A DNA stretch of 64,000 nt, taken from contig NZ_BMFJ01000001.1 in assembly GCF_014638275.1 (NCBI RefSeq), positions 2,034,338-2,098,337 on the forward strand, in the 5' to 3' direction. The notes beneath the pieces are model-generated. The model was not told where the DNA came from, made no database searches, and was given only the letters and a program-made list of their open reading frames with translations. The stretch comes from Primorskyibacter flagellatus (GTDB lineage: Bacteria; Pseudomonadota; Alphaproteobacteria; Rhodobacterales; Rhodobacteraceae). A program made the position numbers and the translations under genes. Of the stretch, positions 45,347-54,125 are shown in pieces; position 1 is the first letter of the stretch; each line of letters opens with the position of its first letter.

Positions 45347-45362
45347 CGTTGCAAATGCTACG
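45347..45362. promoter_or_regulatory. Possible MarR operator between hmgA and marR
   Basis: CGTTGC-AAAT-GCTACG is an inverted repeat with one mismatch in six, located in the only promoter gap of the divergent pair. Candidate binding site; not confirmed. Confidence 0.4.
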
Positions 45363-45408
45363 AGGTCAAGTTTAATCTTTCCCGGCGCCCCCTGCCGGAA
45401 GGACCGAG

Positions 45409-45906
45409 ATGGCCGACGACCGCCCCCACTTGCCCGCGTTCGACCTTGCGGGGTTCACCCCGTACCGGCTGGCCGTCGCGGCGAAGAGGACAAGCGAGGA
45501 ACTGGCGCGGCAGTACCGGGCGCGGTTCGGGATCTCGATTCCCGAATGGCGGGTGCTGGTGCATCTGGCCCATGCCGGCGATGTGTCGGTCCGCGATATA
45601 GAGGCACGGGTGGCGATGGAGAAATACGAGGTCAGCCGCGCCGCCAAGCGGCTGGCCGGGGCCGGGCTGATCGTGAAGCGCGCCCATGAAGGCGACCGGC
45701 GGCTGGTGCGGCTGGCGCTGACGGCGGAGGGGGAGGCGCTGATGCGCGACCTGCTGCCTTTGGCGCAGGCCTATCAGGAGGAAATCGACCGAAGGCTCGG
45801 CGCGGCCCTGACCGGGCTGGAGGCAGGGCTGGACCGTCTGCTGGCAGACTGGGAGATTCCGGCGACGGAAGGTGGCGGCCGGGTGTGGCATGAGCCGGAA
45901 GTGTGA
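45409..45906 (+). CDS. MarR family regulator of homogentisate catabolism
   Basis: 165 aa winged-helix repressor. ISIPEWRVLVHLAHAGDVSV and MEKYEVSRAAKRLAGAGLIV form the HTH, DRRLVRLALTAEGEAL the wing. ATG 45409 has GAAGGA 6 nt upstream. The divergent layout with hmgA is common for HmgR-type regulators that are released by homogentisate or a related aromatic acid; the ligand here is inferred. Confidence 0.9.
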   Translation: MADDRPHLPAFDLAGFTPYRLAVAAKRTSEELARQYRARFGISIPEWRVLVHLAHAGDVSVRDIEARVAMEKYEVSRAAKRLAGAGLIVKRAHEGDRRLVRLALTAEGEALMRDLLPLAQAYQEEIDRRLGAALTGLEAGLDRLLADWEIPATEGGGRVWHEPEV

Positions 45907-45929
45907 GCGGGATGGTGGGGTGACGTGCT

Positions 45930-45948
45930 GGTGGGGTGGAACCCCACC
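45930..45948. repeat. Short intergenic hairpin repeat
   Basis: GGTGGGG pairs with CCCCACC around TGGAA, followed by CTACGGG. Intergenic element of repeat type with no gene. Confidence 0.45.
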
Positions 45949-46044
45949 CTACGGGAGCGTAACGAGGGTGCCTTGGGGCGGGAGCGGTTTCTTTGAGGGT
46001 AGAAGCGGTGGTGCGGGGTTCGAGAGGTTGCTTCGGGACGTCGG

Positions 46045-46132
46045 CGTCATCCTCGGACTTGATCCGAGGATCTCTCTGGGCGGGGGAGACTTCGGTTGGC
46101 GGGAGATCCTCGGATCAAGTCCGAGGATGACG
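46045..46132. repeat. 29-bp perfect inverted repeat (family D)
   Basis: Arms 46045-46073 and 46104-46132 are exact reverse complements with a 30-bp spacer; each arm also contains its own palindrome around TCGGACTTGATCCGA. It lies between the convergent MarR and VanZ genes and could act as a two-way terminator. A related single arm is at 18138-18166. Confidence 0.85.
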
Positions 46133-46155
46133 TTGACCGCAGGGATGAGCGGCGA

Positions 46156-46539
46156 CTACCGGCGGCGGCGCATGGCGCTCCAGTCGCGGCTGAGGGCGAG
46201 ACCGGCGGCGGCTCCGATCAGGGCTCCGGCAGCGTCGGCCAGGAGGTCGGCCCATTCGCGGAAGCGGCCGACGTAGGGCTGGATGATCTCGATCGCAGCG
46301 CCGTAGGCCACGGCGGCCAGCAGCACCCACGGGATCCAGCGCGGGCGGGTGACGGACAGCGGCAGGGTCAGCAGGCCGAAGGCGACGAGGTGATGCAGCT
46401 TGTCCGAACCGCCGACCTCTATCACCACGATCGGGCGCAGGGTGAACCAGCCGATGGCGAGGGCGATCAGCAAGGTCGCGGCGAGGCTGAGGCGGTAAGG
46501 CAAGGCGGTCTCCGTCCGGGTCGGGACCCGGTGAAGCAT
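46156..46539 (-). CDS. VanZ-like membrane protein
   Basis: 127 aa with about four hydrophobic segments: LAATLLIALAIGWFTLRP, HLVAFGLLTLPLSV, WVLLAAVAYGAAIEIIQP and AAGALIGAAAGLAL. The D/K-LHHLVAFG and E-IIQPYVGR-EWADLLADAAG motifs are the VanZ-family signature. The function outside enterococcal teicoplanin resistance is unknown. It lies just downstream of the ABC-2 operon on the same strand (28 bp gap) and may be co-transcribed. Confidence 0.85.
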   Translation of the reverse strand: MLHRVPTRTETALPYRLSLAATLLIALAIGWFTLRPIVVIEVGGSDKLHHLVAFGLLTLPLSVTRPRWIPWVLLAAVAYGAAIEIIQPYVGRFREWADLLADAAGALIGAAAGLALSRDWSAMRRRR

Positions 46540-46567
46540 TGCGCGGCGCGGAAGTCCAGAGCGCCGG

Positions 46568-47704
46568 TCAGTCCAGCGTCTGACGGTAGCGGCGCATGGC
46601 GATGGCGGAGATTACCAGCAGGATCAGCAGGATCGCGATCACATTGCCCATGACGTCCGACAGGTCCGCGCCCTTCAGCATCACCTTGCGCACCAGCCGC
46701 AGGAAATGCGTGGCCGGGATGGCCGAGCCGATGGTCTGCGCCCAGCCCGGCATGGCGGCGAAGGGAAACATGAACCCGGACAGCAGGATCGTCGGCAGCA
46801 GCGTGAAGAAGGAGACCTGCATCGCCTGCATCTGGCTGCGCGCCACGGTCGAGATCAGGAAGCCGAGCGCGAGGTTGACCACGATGAACAGGTTGAAGCC
46901 GACGAAGAAGGCGAGCGGCGACCCGGTGAAAGGTACGCCGAAGAGCGCGCGGGCGAGGATCAGGAAGACCAGCGTCTGCACGTAGCCGACCAGCACATAG
47001 GGGGCGATCTTGCCCGCCATGACCTCGGCCGGGCGGACGGGGGTGGCGATCAGGGTCTCCATCGTGCCGCGTTCTCCCTCGCGGACGATGGCGACGGCGG
47101 TGATCATCACCATGGTCATGGAGAGGATGACGGCCAGCAGGCCGGGCACGATGTTGAGAGAGGTTTCGCCTTCGGGGTTGTAGGCGCGGTGCACGGTGAC
47201 GCCGAAGGGCGCGGCGGGGCGGGCGGCAGTGGCGAGCGGGCCGGTCAGGGTGGCGGCCATGGCGGTGTCGATGATCCCCGGCATGGCCCCCGCCGCCCCG
47301 CCGATGGCGGTCGGGTCGGTGCCATCGGCCTCGACCAGGATGTCGGGTTTCAGGCCGCGCAGCACGTCGCGTTCGAAATCCGGCGGGATGACCACGACGA
47401 AGTTGGCGGTGCCGTCGCGGAGTGCGCGGTCGCCTTCGCCGGGGCCGGTCACGACTCCCTGAAAATCGAAGAAGGTCGATGTCTCCATCCCCGACAGGAT
47501 CGCGCGGGTGATCGGGCCTTCGTCGGCCATCTCCACCAGCGTGGGCAGGTGGCGGGGGTCGGAGTTGATGGCGTAACCGAAGATCAGCAGCTGCATGATC
47601 GGGACGCCGATCATCATCACGAAGGTGATGCGGTCGCGGCGCATCTGGACGAATTCCTTGGACAGGACCGCCAGAAACCGGCCCGGGGAGAAGTCGAAGG
47701 TCAT
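46568..47704 (-). CDS. ABC-2 type exporter permease (YhhJ/YbhR-like)
   Basis: 378 aa inner-membrane protein. N-terminal cytoplasmic helix and first membrane segment (DRITFVMMIGVPIMQLLIFG), large extracytoplasmic domain (about 50-175), then five membrane segments at the C-terminus starting near 180. EGERGTMETLIATPVRPAEVM and PATHFLRLVRKVMLKGADL are typical of ABC-2 permeases. It overlaps the ATPase gene by 4 bp. With the HlyD protein it should form a drug or lipid efflux system. Confidence 0.92.
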   Translation of the reverse strand: MTFDFSPGRFLAVLSKEFVQMRRDRITFVMMIGVPIMQLLIFGYAINSDPRHLPTLVEMADEGPITRAILSGMETSTFFDFQGVVTGPGEGDRALRDGTANFVVVIPPDFERDVLRGLKPDILVEADGTDPTAIGGAAGAMPGIIDTAMAATLTGPLATAARPAAPFGVTVHRAYNPEGETSLNIVPGLLAVILSMTMVMITAVAIVREGERGTMETLIATPVRPAEVMAGKIAPYVLVGYVQTLVFLILARALFGVPFTGSPLAFFVGFNLFIVVNLALGFLISTVARSQMQAMQVSFFTLLPTILLSGFMFPFAAMPGWAQTIGSAIPATHFLRLVRKVMLKGADLSDVMGNVIAILLILLVISAIAMRRYRQTLD

Positions 47705-48639
47705 GCCGCCGCCCCGCTGAAATTGTCTGCCGCGCCGCTCATCAGGTAGATGAAGGCTTCCTCAAGTTCGGCCTCCTTGCGTTCCCACTTCTGCGGGCCT
47801 TTCATCCGGGCCGCCAGCGCGTCGAGCGCTGCCGCGTCGGTGCCGGAGACATGCAGCACCGCGCCGAAGCGGGCGACCTGGGCGACCGCGTCCTCGGCCC
47901 GCAGCCGGGTCTCGAGCGCGGTGATGTCGGGGCCGGTGACGCGGTAGGTGGAGAGGCCGATCATCTTCGGGATCTCGGCGGCGACGCCGGAGATCAGTTT
48001 CTTGCCGTAAGCGATGTAGGCGATGAAGTCGCACTGGATCGCCTCGTCCATGTAGTGGGTTGAGACCAGCACGGTGACCCCGGCGGCGGAAAGCTTGCGA
48101 ATCTCGTCCCAGAAATCCCGCCGCGCCTTGGGGTCGACCCCGGCGGTCGGTTCGTCCAGCAGGAGCAGCTGCGGGTCGTGGATCATGCAGGCAGCCAGTG
48201 CGAGGCGCTGTTTCCACCCGCCCGAGAGCGTACCGGCCAGCTGCCCCGCCCGGTCGGTCAGGCCAAGATCGGCGAGGGTTTCGGTGACGCGGCTGCGGCG
48301 GTCGGGCACGGCGAACATGCGCGCGATGAAGTCGAGGTTCTCGCGGATGGTGAGGTCTTCGTAGAGGGAGAACTTCTGGGTCATGTAGCCGACCCGCGCC
48401 TTGATCTTGGCCTGTTCGGTCAGGATGTCGTAACCGAGGCAGGCCCCCTGCCCCGCGTCGGGTGTCAGAAGGCCGCACATCATGCGGATCGTCGTGGTCT
48501 TGCCCGATCCGTTCGGACCGAGGAAACCGTAGATCGCACCCTTCGGCACCTGCATGTCGAAGTCGTCGACGACGGTCCGGCCCGAAAACCGCTTGGTCAG
48601 ACCGGTGACGGAAATGGCGTTTTCGACATCGGCGGTCAT
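47701..48639 (-). CDS. ABC exporter ATPase (YbhF-like, single domain)
   Basis: 312 aa. Walker A GPNGSGKTTT (near 42), signature LSGGWKQRLALA, Walker B LLLLDEPTAGVDP and switch VLVSTHYMDEA; the AQ of the usual C-terminal DUF4162-like region is followed by an extra alpha/beta part. Pairs with the ABC-2 permease. Overlaps both neighbours by 4 bp. Confidence 0.94.
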   Translation of the reverse strand: MTADVENAISVTGLTKRFSGRTVVDDFDMQVPKGAIYGFLGPNGSGKTTTIRMMCGLLTPDAGQGACLGYDILTEQAKIKARVGYMTQKFSLYEDLTIRENLDFIARMFAVPDRRSRVTETLADLGLTDRAGQLAGTLSGGWKQRLALAACMIHDPQLLLLDEPTAGVDPKARRDFWDEIRKLSAAGVTVLVSTHYMDEAIQCDFIAYIAYGKKLISGVAAEIPKMIGLSTYRVTGPDITALETRLRAEDAVAQVARFGAVLHVSGTDAAALDALAARMKGPQKWERKEAELEEAFIYLMSGAADNFSGAAA

Positions 48640-49586
48640 GGCTGCGGGCTCAGCGTCAGAGGCTGGCCGGGGAGCAGGCCCTCTGCACCGTCCAGCCGCG
48701 CCTCGGCCCGGTAGACAAGCCGCGCGCGTTCCTCGCGCGAGTAGATGATCGGCGGGGTGTACTGCGGCGTGGTGGCCAGCCGGGTGACGGTGGCGGTGAC
48801 GCCCGCCGGGCAGCCGTTGCAGCTGACGGTCAGGGTCTGGCCGGTGCGGATGCTGGCGCGGTCGGGTTCGGGCACGAAGAACAGCGCCTTGAGCGCGTCG
48901 GGCGGGAAGATGGCGATGACGGGCGCCCCTGCCCCGGCCACCTCTCCGCCCGTGTAATAGACCTTGTCGACGAACCCTGCGGCGGGGGACGTGACCTCCC
49001 GGTCGTCCAATGCGGTCTTCGCGTCGTCGCGTTTCGCCAGAGCCGCGCGCAGGCTTGCCTCCGCGGCGATCCTCTGGGCGTCGCGGGCGGGCAGTTCGGC
49101 GACCTGAAGCTGGGCCTGAAGCTGCGCGACCTTCGCGGAGGCGCTTTCGAAGGCGGTGCGGTCGGCGTCGACGCGGGCCTGCGACACCGCGCCGGTATCG
49201 CGCAGGGTTTCGGAGCGGGTGAGATTGGTCGCCGCCAGCTTCTGATCGGCGCGGGACTGCTGAAGCGAGGCGCGGATGACATCGATCTCCTCGCTCCGCG
49301 ACCCGGTGGAAAGGTTGTCGAGATTGGCGCGCGCGACGGCCACCTCCGCCTCCGCCCCGCGCAGGGCGGCGGTCTGGTGCGCGTCGTCGAGCCGGAACAT
49401 CAGGTCGCCGGTCGCGACGCGGTCCCCTTCGGCCACGGCGATGTCGGAGAGGCGCCCGGCGGAGGCTGGGGCGACATAGACGTAATCGGCCTCCGCATAG
49501 CCGTTGTAGGCGGGGGTCTGGGGGCCGCCGAGGGCGGGGAAGACGGCGGCGGCGAGGGACAGGGCCCAGTCGGACAGGTCGTTCAT
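48636..49586 (-). CDS. HlyD-type periplasmic adaptor (membrane fusion) protein
   Basis: 316 aa. Weak N-terminal hydrophobic segment, biotinyl-lipoyl half (YVYVAPASAGRLSDIAVAEG, then DRVATGDLMFRLD), coiled-coil hairpin (about 75-190, rich in Ala/Glu/Arg), second lipoyl half (VTSPAAGFVDKVYYTGGEVA) and beta-barrel. Links the ABC-2 exporter to an outer-membrane channel, as YbhG does. Overlaps the TetR gene by 4 bp. Confidence 0.9.
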   Translation of the reverse strand: MNDLSDWALSLAAAVFPALGGPQTPAYNGYAEADYVYVAPASAGRLSDIAVAEGDRVATGDLMFRLDDAHQTAALRGAEAEVAVARANLDNLSTGSRSEEIDVIRASLQQSRADQKLAATNLTRSETLRDTGAVSQARVDADRTAFESASAKVAQLQAQLQVAELPARDAQRIAAEASLRAALAKRDDAKTALDDREVTSPAAGFVDKVYYTGGEVAGAGAPVIAIFPPDALKALFFVPEPDRASIRTGQTLTVSCNGCPAGVTATVTRLATTPQYTPPIIYSREERARLVYRAEARLDGAEGLLPGQPLTLSPQP

Positions 49587-50242
49587 CGGGGTGTATCCGG
49601 GTGATCCGGGTCGGGGGCGAGCCCGGCCAGGACGATGGAGAGGTGGTTGTCGATCAGCCGGTCCATGGCGAGCCCGTCGTCGGGGCGGATGCCGAATACC
49701 TCGGACAGGAGGATGTGGATCATCACAGGGCCGACGACGGTGCGGGTGGTGAGTTCGGGATCGACGGCGCGGATGTGTCCGCCCTGCACCCCCTGTTCGA
49801 GAAGCGCGCGCACCGCCGGCAGCGCCTGGTCGAGCACGGAGTCGCGGAACATGGCGGCGATCTGGGGCGTGGCCGCAGATTCCCGCAGGATCATGACCGG
49901 GATCTTGCGCGTTTCGCCCTGCATCAGCGTGGTGGCGATGCGGCGGAGGAAGGCGGCGATCAGCGGACGCGGATCGCCCCGGTAGCCATGCATCCGGTCG
50001 AAGGTGTCGGCGGCGATCGGAGCGATGGTGCGCTGCACCAGCCCTTCGAGGATCGCAGCCTTGGAAGGAAAGTAGAGGTACACGGCCCCCTTGGACACCC
50101 CCGCCTGCCCCGCGATCTGATCCACGGTGGTGGCCGCAAACCCCTGCCCGGCAAAGAGCGTGAGGGCGGCGTCCAGCACCTCGTCGGGGCGGGCTTCGGC
50201 GCGGCGGCGGAACTTGGGCTGTCTGGGCGAGTCGCTTGTCAT
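49583..50242 (-). CDS. TetR family repressor of the export operon
   Basis: 219 aa. N-terminal TetR HTH: VLDAALTLFAGQGFAATTVD then QIAGQAGVSKGAVYLYFPSKAAIL; C-terminal ligand domain of the YbiH/CecR type. First gene of the exporter operon, so it probably represses itself and the pump and is relieved by a substrate. A near-perfect TetR operator lies 13 bp before the start. Confidence 0.92.
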   Translation of the reverse strand: MTSDSPRQPKFRRRAEARPDEVLDAALTLFAGQGFAATTVDQIAGQAGVSKGAVYLYFPSKAAILEGLVQRTIAPIAADTFDRMHGYRGDPRPLIAAFLRRIATTLMQGETRKIPVMILRESAATPQIAAMFRDSVLDQALPAVRALLEQGVQGGHIRAVDPELTTRTVVGPVMIHILLSEVFGIRPDDGLAMDRLIDNHLSIVLAGLAPDPDHPDTPR

Positions 50243-50254
50243 GCCAAATTACTA

Positions 50255-50270
50255 ACCGACCGGTCAGTTA
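50255..50270. promoter_or_regulatory. TetR operator
   Basis: AACCGACCGGTCAGTT is a 16-bp palindrome with one mismatch, close to the GACCGGTC core bound by many TetR proteins. It sits directly upstream of the TetR start codon. Confidence 0.65.
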
Positions 50271-50476
50271 TTAGCAACGCGGCAATGTCACCCTGCGTCA
50301 GTCCTGGTCCTGTCCGGGGCAACGGGCGAGGCGGCTTCGGCTGAAAACCGCCGTAACAAAAGCGGATCTTGATCTGTGGACGCTCTGTGGCAGGCTTTAC
50401 GCATTAAGGTACGACGATCATCCCGGCCGGAGCCGGGACAATCTTTTCAAATGCGATTTGCAGTGAGGGTTAAACA

Positions 50477-51292
50477 ATGAAACTTTTTCTTTCCCTGACG
50501 TCACTTGCCCTGTGCGGGCTGGCCGGAGCGGCCGCCGCCGCCCCCGTTAACCTGAATACATGGACCGCCGAATCATATGCCTCGGTCGCGGGCTTCCCGG
50601 ACGGGCAGTGGGAGGTCGCGGTGGACGGTTCCTCTGTCTTCCAGACCAGAAACGGGCAGCCGACGATGTTCGTATCGGACTTCGACGCACAGGGGTCCGA
50701 GGTGTCCGGCAAGATCAAGGTCACCGGCAGCGACGACGATTTCATCGGCTTCGTGCTGGGATTCAGCGCCGGTGAGCGTCTGGACCCGCTGGCCGATTAC
50801 CTGCTGATTTCCTGGAAGGGTGGCAACCAGAGCTACGACTTTGGCCAGGGCGATGATGGTCCCGCAACGCTCGCGGCGCGCGGGCTGTCGGTGTCGCGGG
50901 TCACGGGCATTCCGCAGGCCAATGAGTTCTGGGGTCACGTCGACTATGCCCCGAGCACCAGCGGCGGCGTGGAAGAACTTCAGCGGGGCGCGACGCTTGG
51001 CTCGACGGGCTGGGTGCGGAACGTTGAGTACGACTTCTCCTTCGACTTCGGACCGAACAACCTTGTCGTCACGGTCGACGGGGTGGAGCAGTTGAACATC
51101 ACCGGCAGCTTCGACGACGGCGGCATCGGGTTCTACAACTTCAGCCAGGCGGGCGTGATCTACTCTGCCTTCGAAAAGGACCAGGGGTCGTTCCCGACCG
51201 TGCCGCTTCCGGCAGGGCTGGGACTGATGCTTTCGGCCGCAGCAGGGCTGGGCCTTGTGCGGCGCGGACGGGGCCGGCAATTCCGGCTCTGA
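50477..51292 (+). CDS. Exported VPLPA-CTERM protein, lectin/LamG-like body
   Basis: 271 aa. Signal peptide about 1-21 (ends AAAAAPV). The body looks like a jelly-roll domain (FVSDFDAQGSEVSGKIKVTG, GFVLGFSAGE, FDDGGIGFYNFSQAGVIYSA), as in PEP-CTERM proteins related to thrombospondin type 3 C-terminal domains; that match is by eye. C-terminal tail VPLPAGLGLMLSAAAGLGLV then RRGRGRQFRL. It lies alone, flanked by a GC hairpin. Confidence 0.82.
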   Translation: MKLFLSLTSLALCGLAGAAAAAPVNLNTWTAESYASVAGFPDGQWEVAVDGSSVFQTRNGQPTMFVSDFDAQGSEVSGKIKVTGSDDDFIGFVLGFSAGERLDPLADYLLISWKGGNQSYDFGQGDDGPATLAARGLSVSRVTGIPQANEFWGHVDYAPSTSGGVEELQRGATLGSTGWVRNVEYDFSFDFGPNNLVVTVDGVEQLNITGSFDDGGIGFYNFSQAGVIYSAFEKDQGSFPTVPLPAGLGLMLSAAAGLGLVRRGRGRQFRL

Positions 51293-51318
51293 CCACGCGC
51301 ATCTCCGGGAATGCAATG

Positions 51319-51348
51319 CGCGCCCGATCCCGGAGGGGACCGGGCGCG
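51319..51348 (+). terminator. Strong GC hairpin after VPLPA-CTERM gene
   Basis: CGCGCCCG (51319-51326) pairs with CGGGCGCG (51341-51348), and TCCC with GGGA inside. Only a weak T content follows. Sits between convergent genes. Confidence 0.5.
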
Positions 51349-51420
51349 TCTGCTTGGGTGCGCAGTGGTCCCGGCGGTATGACCATCGGGCGTTTATGCA
51401 GTGTCCGGACGCCCTAGGGG

Positions 51421-52383
51421 TCAGGCCGCGGCGATGCCGAAGCGCTGCCGGTAGGCGGCAGGTGCGGTCCCGACGAGCTTCTGGAACAGCTTCCGGAAGG
51501 CCGCGGGGTCGGCGTAACCCACATTCCAGGCGATGCGGTCGACGGGGTCGTGCGTCCGTTCAAGGCTTTCCCGCGCCTTGGCGATGCGCACCTGCTGCAG
51601 GTAGGCATTGGGCCGGTGACCCGTGGCCGCGGTGAACCGGCGCAGGAAGGTGCGTTCGGTCAGACCGGCGACGGCGTGCAGGTCCGACTGCTGAAGCGGC
51701 TGCGCGAAATGCGCATGCAGATGGTGCTGGGCCCGCCGGATGTTTTCGTCGCCATGATCGAACCGCGGGATGAAGGCCGCGAAGGGCCGCTGGCTGGAGC
51801 GCGGCGGGTCGATCAGCAGGAACCGCGCGGTGGCCAGCATGGTTGCCGGGCCGAGAAACCGGTCGACCAGCGTCAGACCAAGGTCCGTCCAGGCGAGGAT
51901 GCCGCCCGCGGTGACAATATCGCCGTCGTCCAGCACCATGCGGTCGTCGGCGACATCGATCTCCGGGAACCGGCGGGCAAGCTGTTCGGCAAAGGCCCAG
52001 TGGGTGGTGGCGCGGCGCCCGCTCATCAGCCCGGTTTCCGCCAGCACGAAGGCCCCGGCGCAGACTGAGCCGAGCACCGTCCCCTCCGCATGCTGATCCC
52101 GCAGCCAGGCGGCGGCGGCAGGAAAGGGGCCCATCCGTTCGGGCATCACCAGGCTGGGCGGCGCGATGGCGTGGCTGAGCCGGTGCGGCTGGCCGGGATG
52201 ACTGTCCCATGTGCAGGTGACATCCGCGCCCTGCGCTTCCCAGTGGGATACGCGCAGACTGGGCCCGCCAGCCCATTCCCCTGCAATGCGGAACAGGTCG
52301 GTCATCCCGTAGACGGCCGAAAGCTGGCAGTCGGGATAGATCAGGAGGCCGATTTCAGCCACCGGAACCGGGGGACGCGCCAT
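51421..52383 (-). CDS. GlxA-type AraC family transcriptional regulator
   Basis: 320 aa. N-terminal DJ-1/PfpI-like domain (about 8-190) with the elbow Cys in [15 protein letters not shown] and the TTHWAF motif; C-terminal AraC HTH (about 210-315; [20 protein letters not shown], then [19 protein letters not shown]). Divergent from the chloroperoxidase-like hydrolase with a 94-bp gap, so it probably controls that gene. Inducer unknown. Confidence 0.92.
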   Translation of the reverse strand: MARPPVPVAEIGLLIYPDCQLSAVYGMTDLFRIAGEWAGGPSLRVSHWEAQGADVTCTWDSHPGQPHRLSHAIAPPSLVMPERMGPFPAAAAWLRDQHAEGTVLGSVCAGAFVLAETGLMSGRRATTHWAFAEQLARRFPEIDVADDRMVLDDGDIVTAGGILAWTDLGLTLVDRFLGPATMLATARFLLIDPPRSSQRPFAAFIPRFDHGDENIRRAQHHLHAHFAQPLQQSDLHAVAGLTERTFLRRFTAATGHRPNAYLQQVRIAKARESLERTHDPVDRIAWNVGYADPAAFRKLFQKLVGTAPAAYRQRFGIAAA

Positions 52384-52477
52384 TGTCGGTTATGCCTCTG
52401 TCATTGTCAGATTCGCCACGTCCCTTCCTGCACCCGTCTGGCTATCTCTGTCCATGTCGAAACCGGAAGGACATGCA

Positions 52478-53416
52478 ATGACACCCGATCCCACACGACG
52501 GGCAATTCTAAGGAGCGCGACGGCTGCGGCGGCGCTCATGGCCCTGCCGACCTCAATTCTCGCTCAGACAGAAGGAGCTTTTACCATGGCTACGATCACC
52601 ACCCGCGACGGCACCGAACTCTTCTACAAGGACTGGGGGCCCAAGGACGCCCAGCCCGTCGTCTTCCACCACGGCTGGCCGCTTTCGGGCGACGACTGGG
52701 ACAACCAGATGCTGTTCTTCCTGGGCCAGGGCTATCGCGTGATCGCCCATGACCGGCGGGGCCACGGCCGGTCCGAACAGGTCTCGGACGGACATGACAT
52801 GGACCATTACGCCGACGACGTGGCGGACCTGGCGCGGGCTCTCGACCTGAAGGACGCCATCCACATCGGCCACTCCACCGGCGGCGGCGAGGTGGCGCGC
52901 TATGTCGCCCGGGCAGAGCCGGGGAGGGTCGCGAAGGCCGCACTGCTTGGCGCGGTGCCGCCGATCATGGTCCGTACGGAGGCCAACCCCGACGGCGTAC
53001 CGTCCGAGGTGTTCGACGGCTTCCGCGCCGCACTGGCCGCGAACCGGGCGCAGTTCTACCTCGACGTGGCGTCCGGTCCGTTCTACGGGTTCAACCGCGA
53101 CGGCGCGGAGGTGAGCGAGGGGCTGATCCGGAACTGGTGGCGGCAGGGCATGGCCGGGGGTGCCAAGGCGCATTACGATGGCATCCGGGCGTTTTCGGAA
53201 ACCGACTTCACCGAGGATCTGAAAGCCATCAGCCAGCCGGTTCTGCTGCTGCATGGTGAGGATGACCAGGTCGTTCCGATCGACAACTCCGCCCACAAGG
53301 CGATCAAACTGCTGCGGAACGGGACGCTGAAAACCTACCCCGGGCTGTCGCACGGGTTCTTTGCGACCCACCCCGACCTCGTCAACGCCGACCTGCTGGC
53401 CTTTGCCCGCGGCTGA
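52478..53416 (+). CDS. Alpha/beta hydrolase, non-haem chloroperoxidase type
   Basis: 312 aa from the ATG at 52478 (AAGGAC site). Catalytic triad: Ser in GHSTGGGE, Asp in HGEDDQVVP, His in LSHGFFA; oxyanion motif [14 protein letters not shown]. Proteins of this type make peracids or hydrolyse esters. The first 36 residues look like a Tat leader ([19 protein letters not shown]). An internal ATG at 52586 has a much stronger site (AGAAGGAG) and begins the canonical [18 protein letters not shown], so a 276-aa cytosolic form is also possible. Confidence 0.9.
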   Translation: MTPDPTRRAILRSATAAAALMALPTSILAQTEGAFTMATITTRDGTELFYKDWGPKDAQPVVFHHGWPLSGDDWDNQMLFFLGQGYRVIAHDRRGHGRSEQVSDGHDMDHYADDVADLARALDLKDAIHIGHSTGGGEVARYVARAEPGRVAKAALLGAVPPIMVRTEANPDGVPSEVFDGFRAALAANRAQFYLDVASGPFYGFNRDGAEVSEGLIRNWWRQGMAGGAKAHYDGIRAFSETDFTEDLKAISQPVLLLHGEDDQVVPIDNSAHKAIKLLRNGTLKTYPGLSHGFFATHPDLVNADLLAFARG

Positions 53417-53513
53417 GACCGCAACGGCCGGCTGGCCGGAGGCCCGCGCTTCGGGCCAGCCGTTTATCAGCCGACAATCCCGCCGGATGCAACGCTACAT
53501 GCGGGTTTGTCCG

Positions 53514-53529
53514 GATTATCGGAAATATC
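53514..53529. promoter_or_regulatory. Possible LysR box upstream of ohr
   Basis: GATTATCGGAAATATC matches 13 of 16 positions of the palindrome at 55035-55050 (read on the opposite strand). Located about 80 bp before the ohr start. Confidence 0.35.
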
Positions 53530-53605
53530 GACACAGGCTGCACCGGGCCTGCAGCGGGCTGCGAGCCCGGTTCCGCCCGCGCCACCCCAATTCAAGGAGA
53601 CTCCC

Positions 53606-54031
53606 ATGACCATACTCTACACCACCCACGCCACGGCCACCGGACAGGGCCGCGACGGTGTCGCCAGCGTCGAGGACGGGGCGCTGACCCTGTCGCTGTC
53701 CACCCCCAAGGCACTTGGCGGCGCGGGGGGTGACGGGACCAACCCCGAACAGCTGTTCGCCAGCGGCTACGCGGCCTGTTTCCTGAGCGCGCTGCGCTTT
53801 GTCGCCGGTCGCCGGAAGCAGGGCCTGCCGGACGACACAAGCATCACCGTCACCGTGGGCATCGGCCCGCGTCCGGAGGGGGCAGGATTTGCGCTGGACA
53901 TCGCGCTGTCGGCGAACCTGCCCGGGCTGGACGCAGCAATCGCCGCGAAGCTGGTGGAGGAGGCGCATGCCACCTGCCCCTATTCGCATCTTGCCCGCGC
54001 GGGGGCAGACGTGCGGGTAAGCATCGCCTGA
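53606..54031 (+). CDS. Organic hydroperoxide resistance protein (Ohr/OsmC family)
   Basis: 141 aa thiol peroxidase that reduces organic peroxides. ATG 53606 has AAGGAG 6 nt upstream. The peroxidatic Cys lies in GYAACFLSALRFVAG and the resolving Cys in HATCPYSHLAR; the N-terminal YTTHATATGQGRDGVAS and VEEAHATCPYS segments point to Ohr rather than OsmC. It sits between the hydrolase and the convergent LysR gene; no OhrR-type regulator is next to it. Confidence 0.9.
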   Translation: MTILYTTHATATGQGRDGVASVEDGALTLSLSTPKALGGAGGDGTNPEQLFASGYAACFLSALRFVAGRRKQGLPDDTSITVTVGIGPRPEGAGFALDIALSANLPGLDAAIAAKLVEEAHATCPYSHLARAGADVRVSIA

Positions 54032-54125
54032 CACCTGCGCACCGACATCCGGCAGGGGCACCGGGGGCTGCGGTCCCGGCGGTGCCCCTGCCCTTTGCCT
54101 GCCCTGCCCGCAGTTCTGCCCGCCG

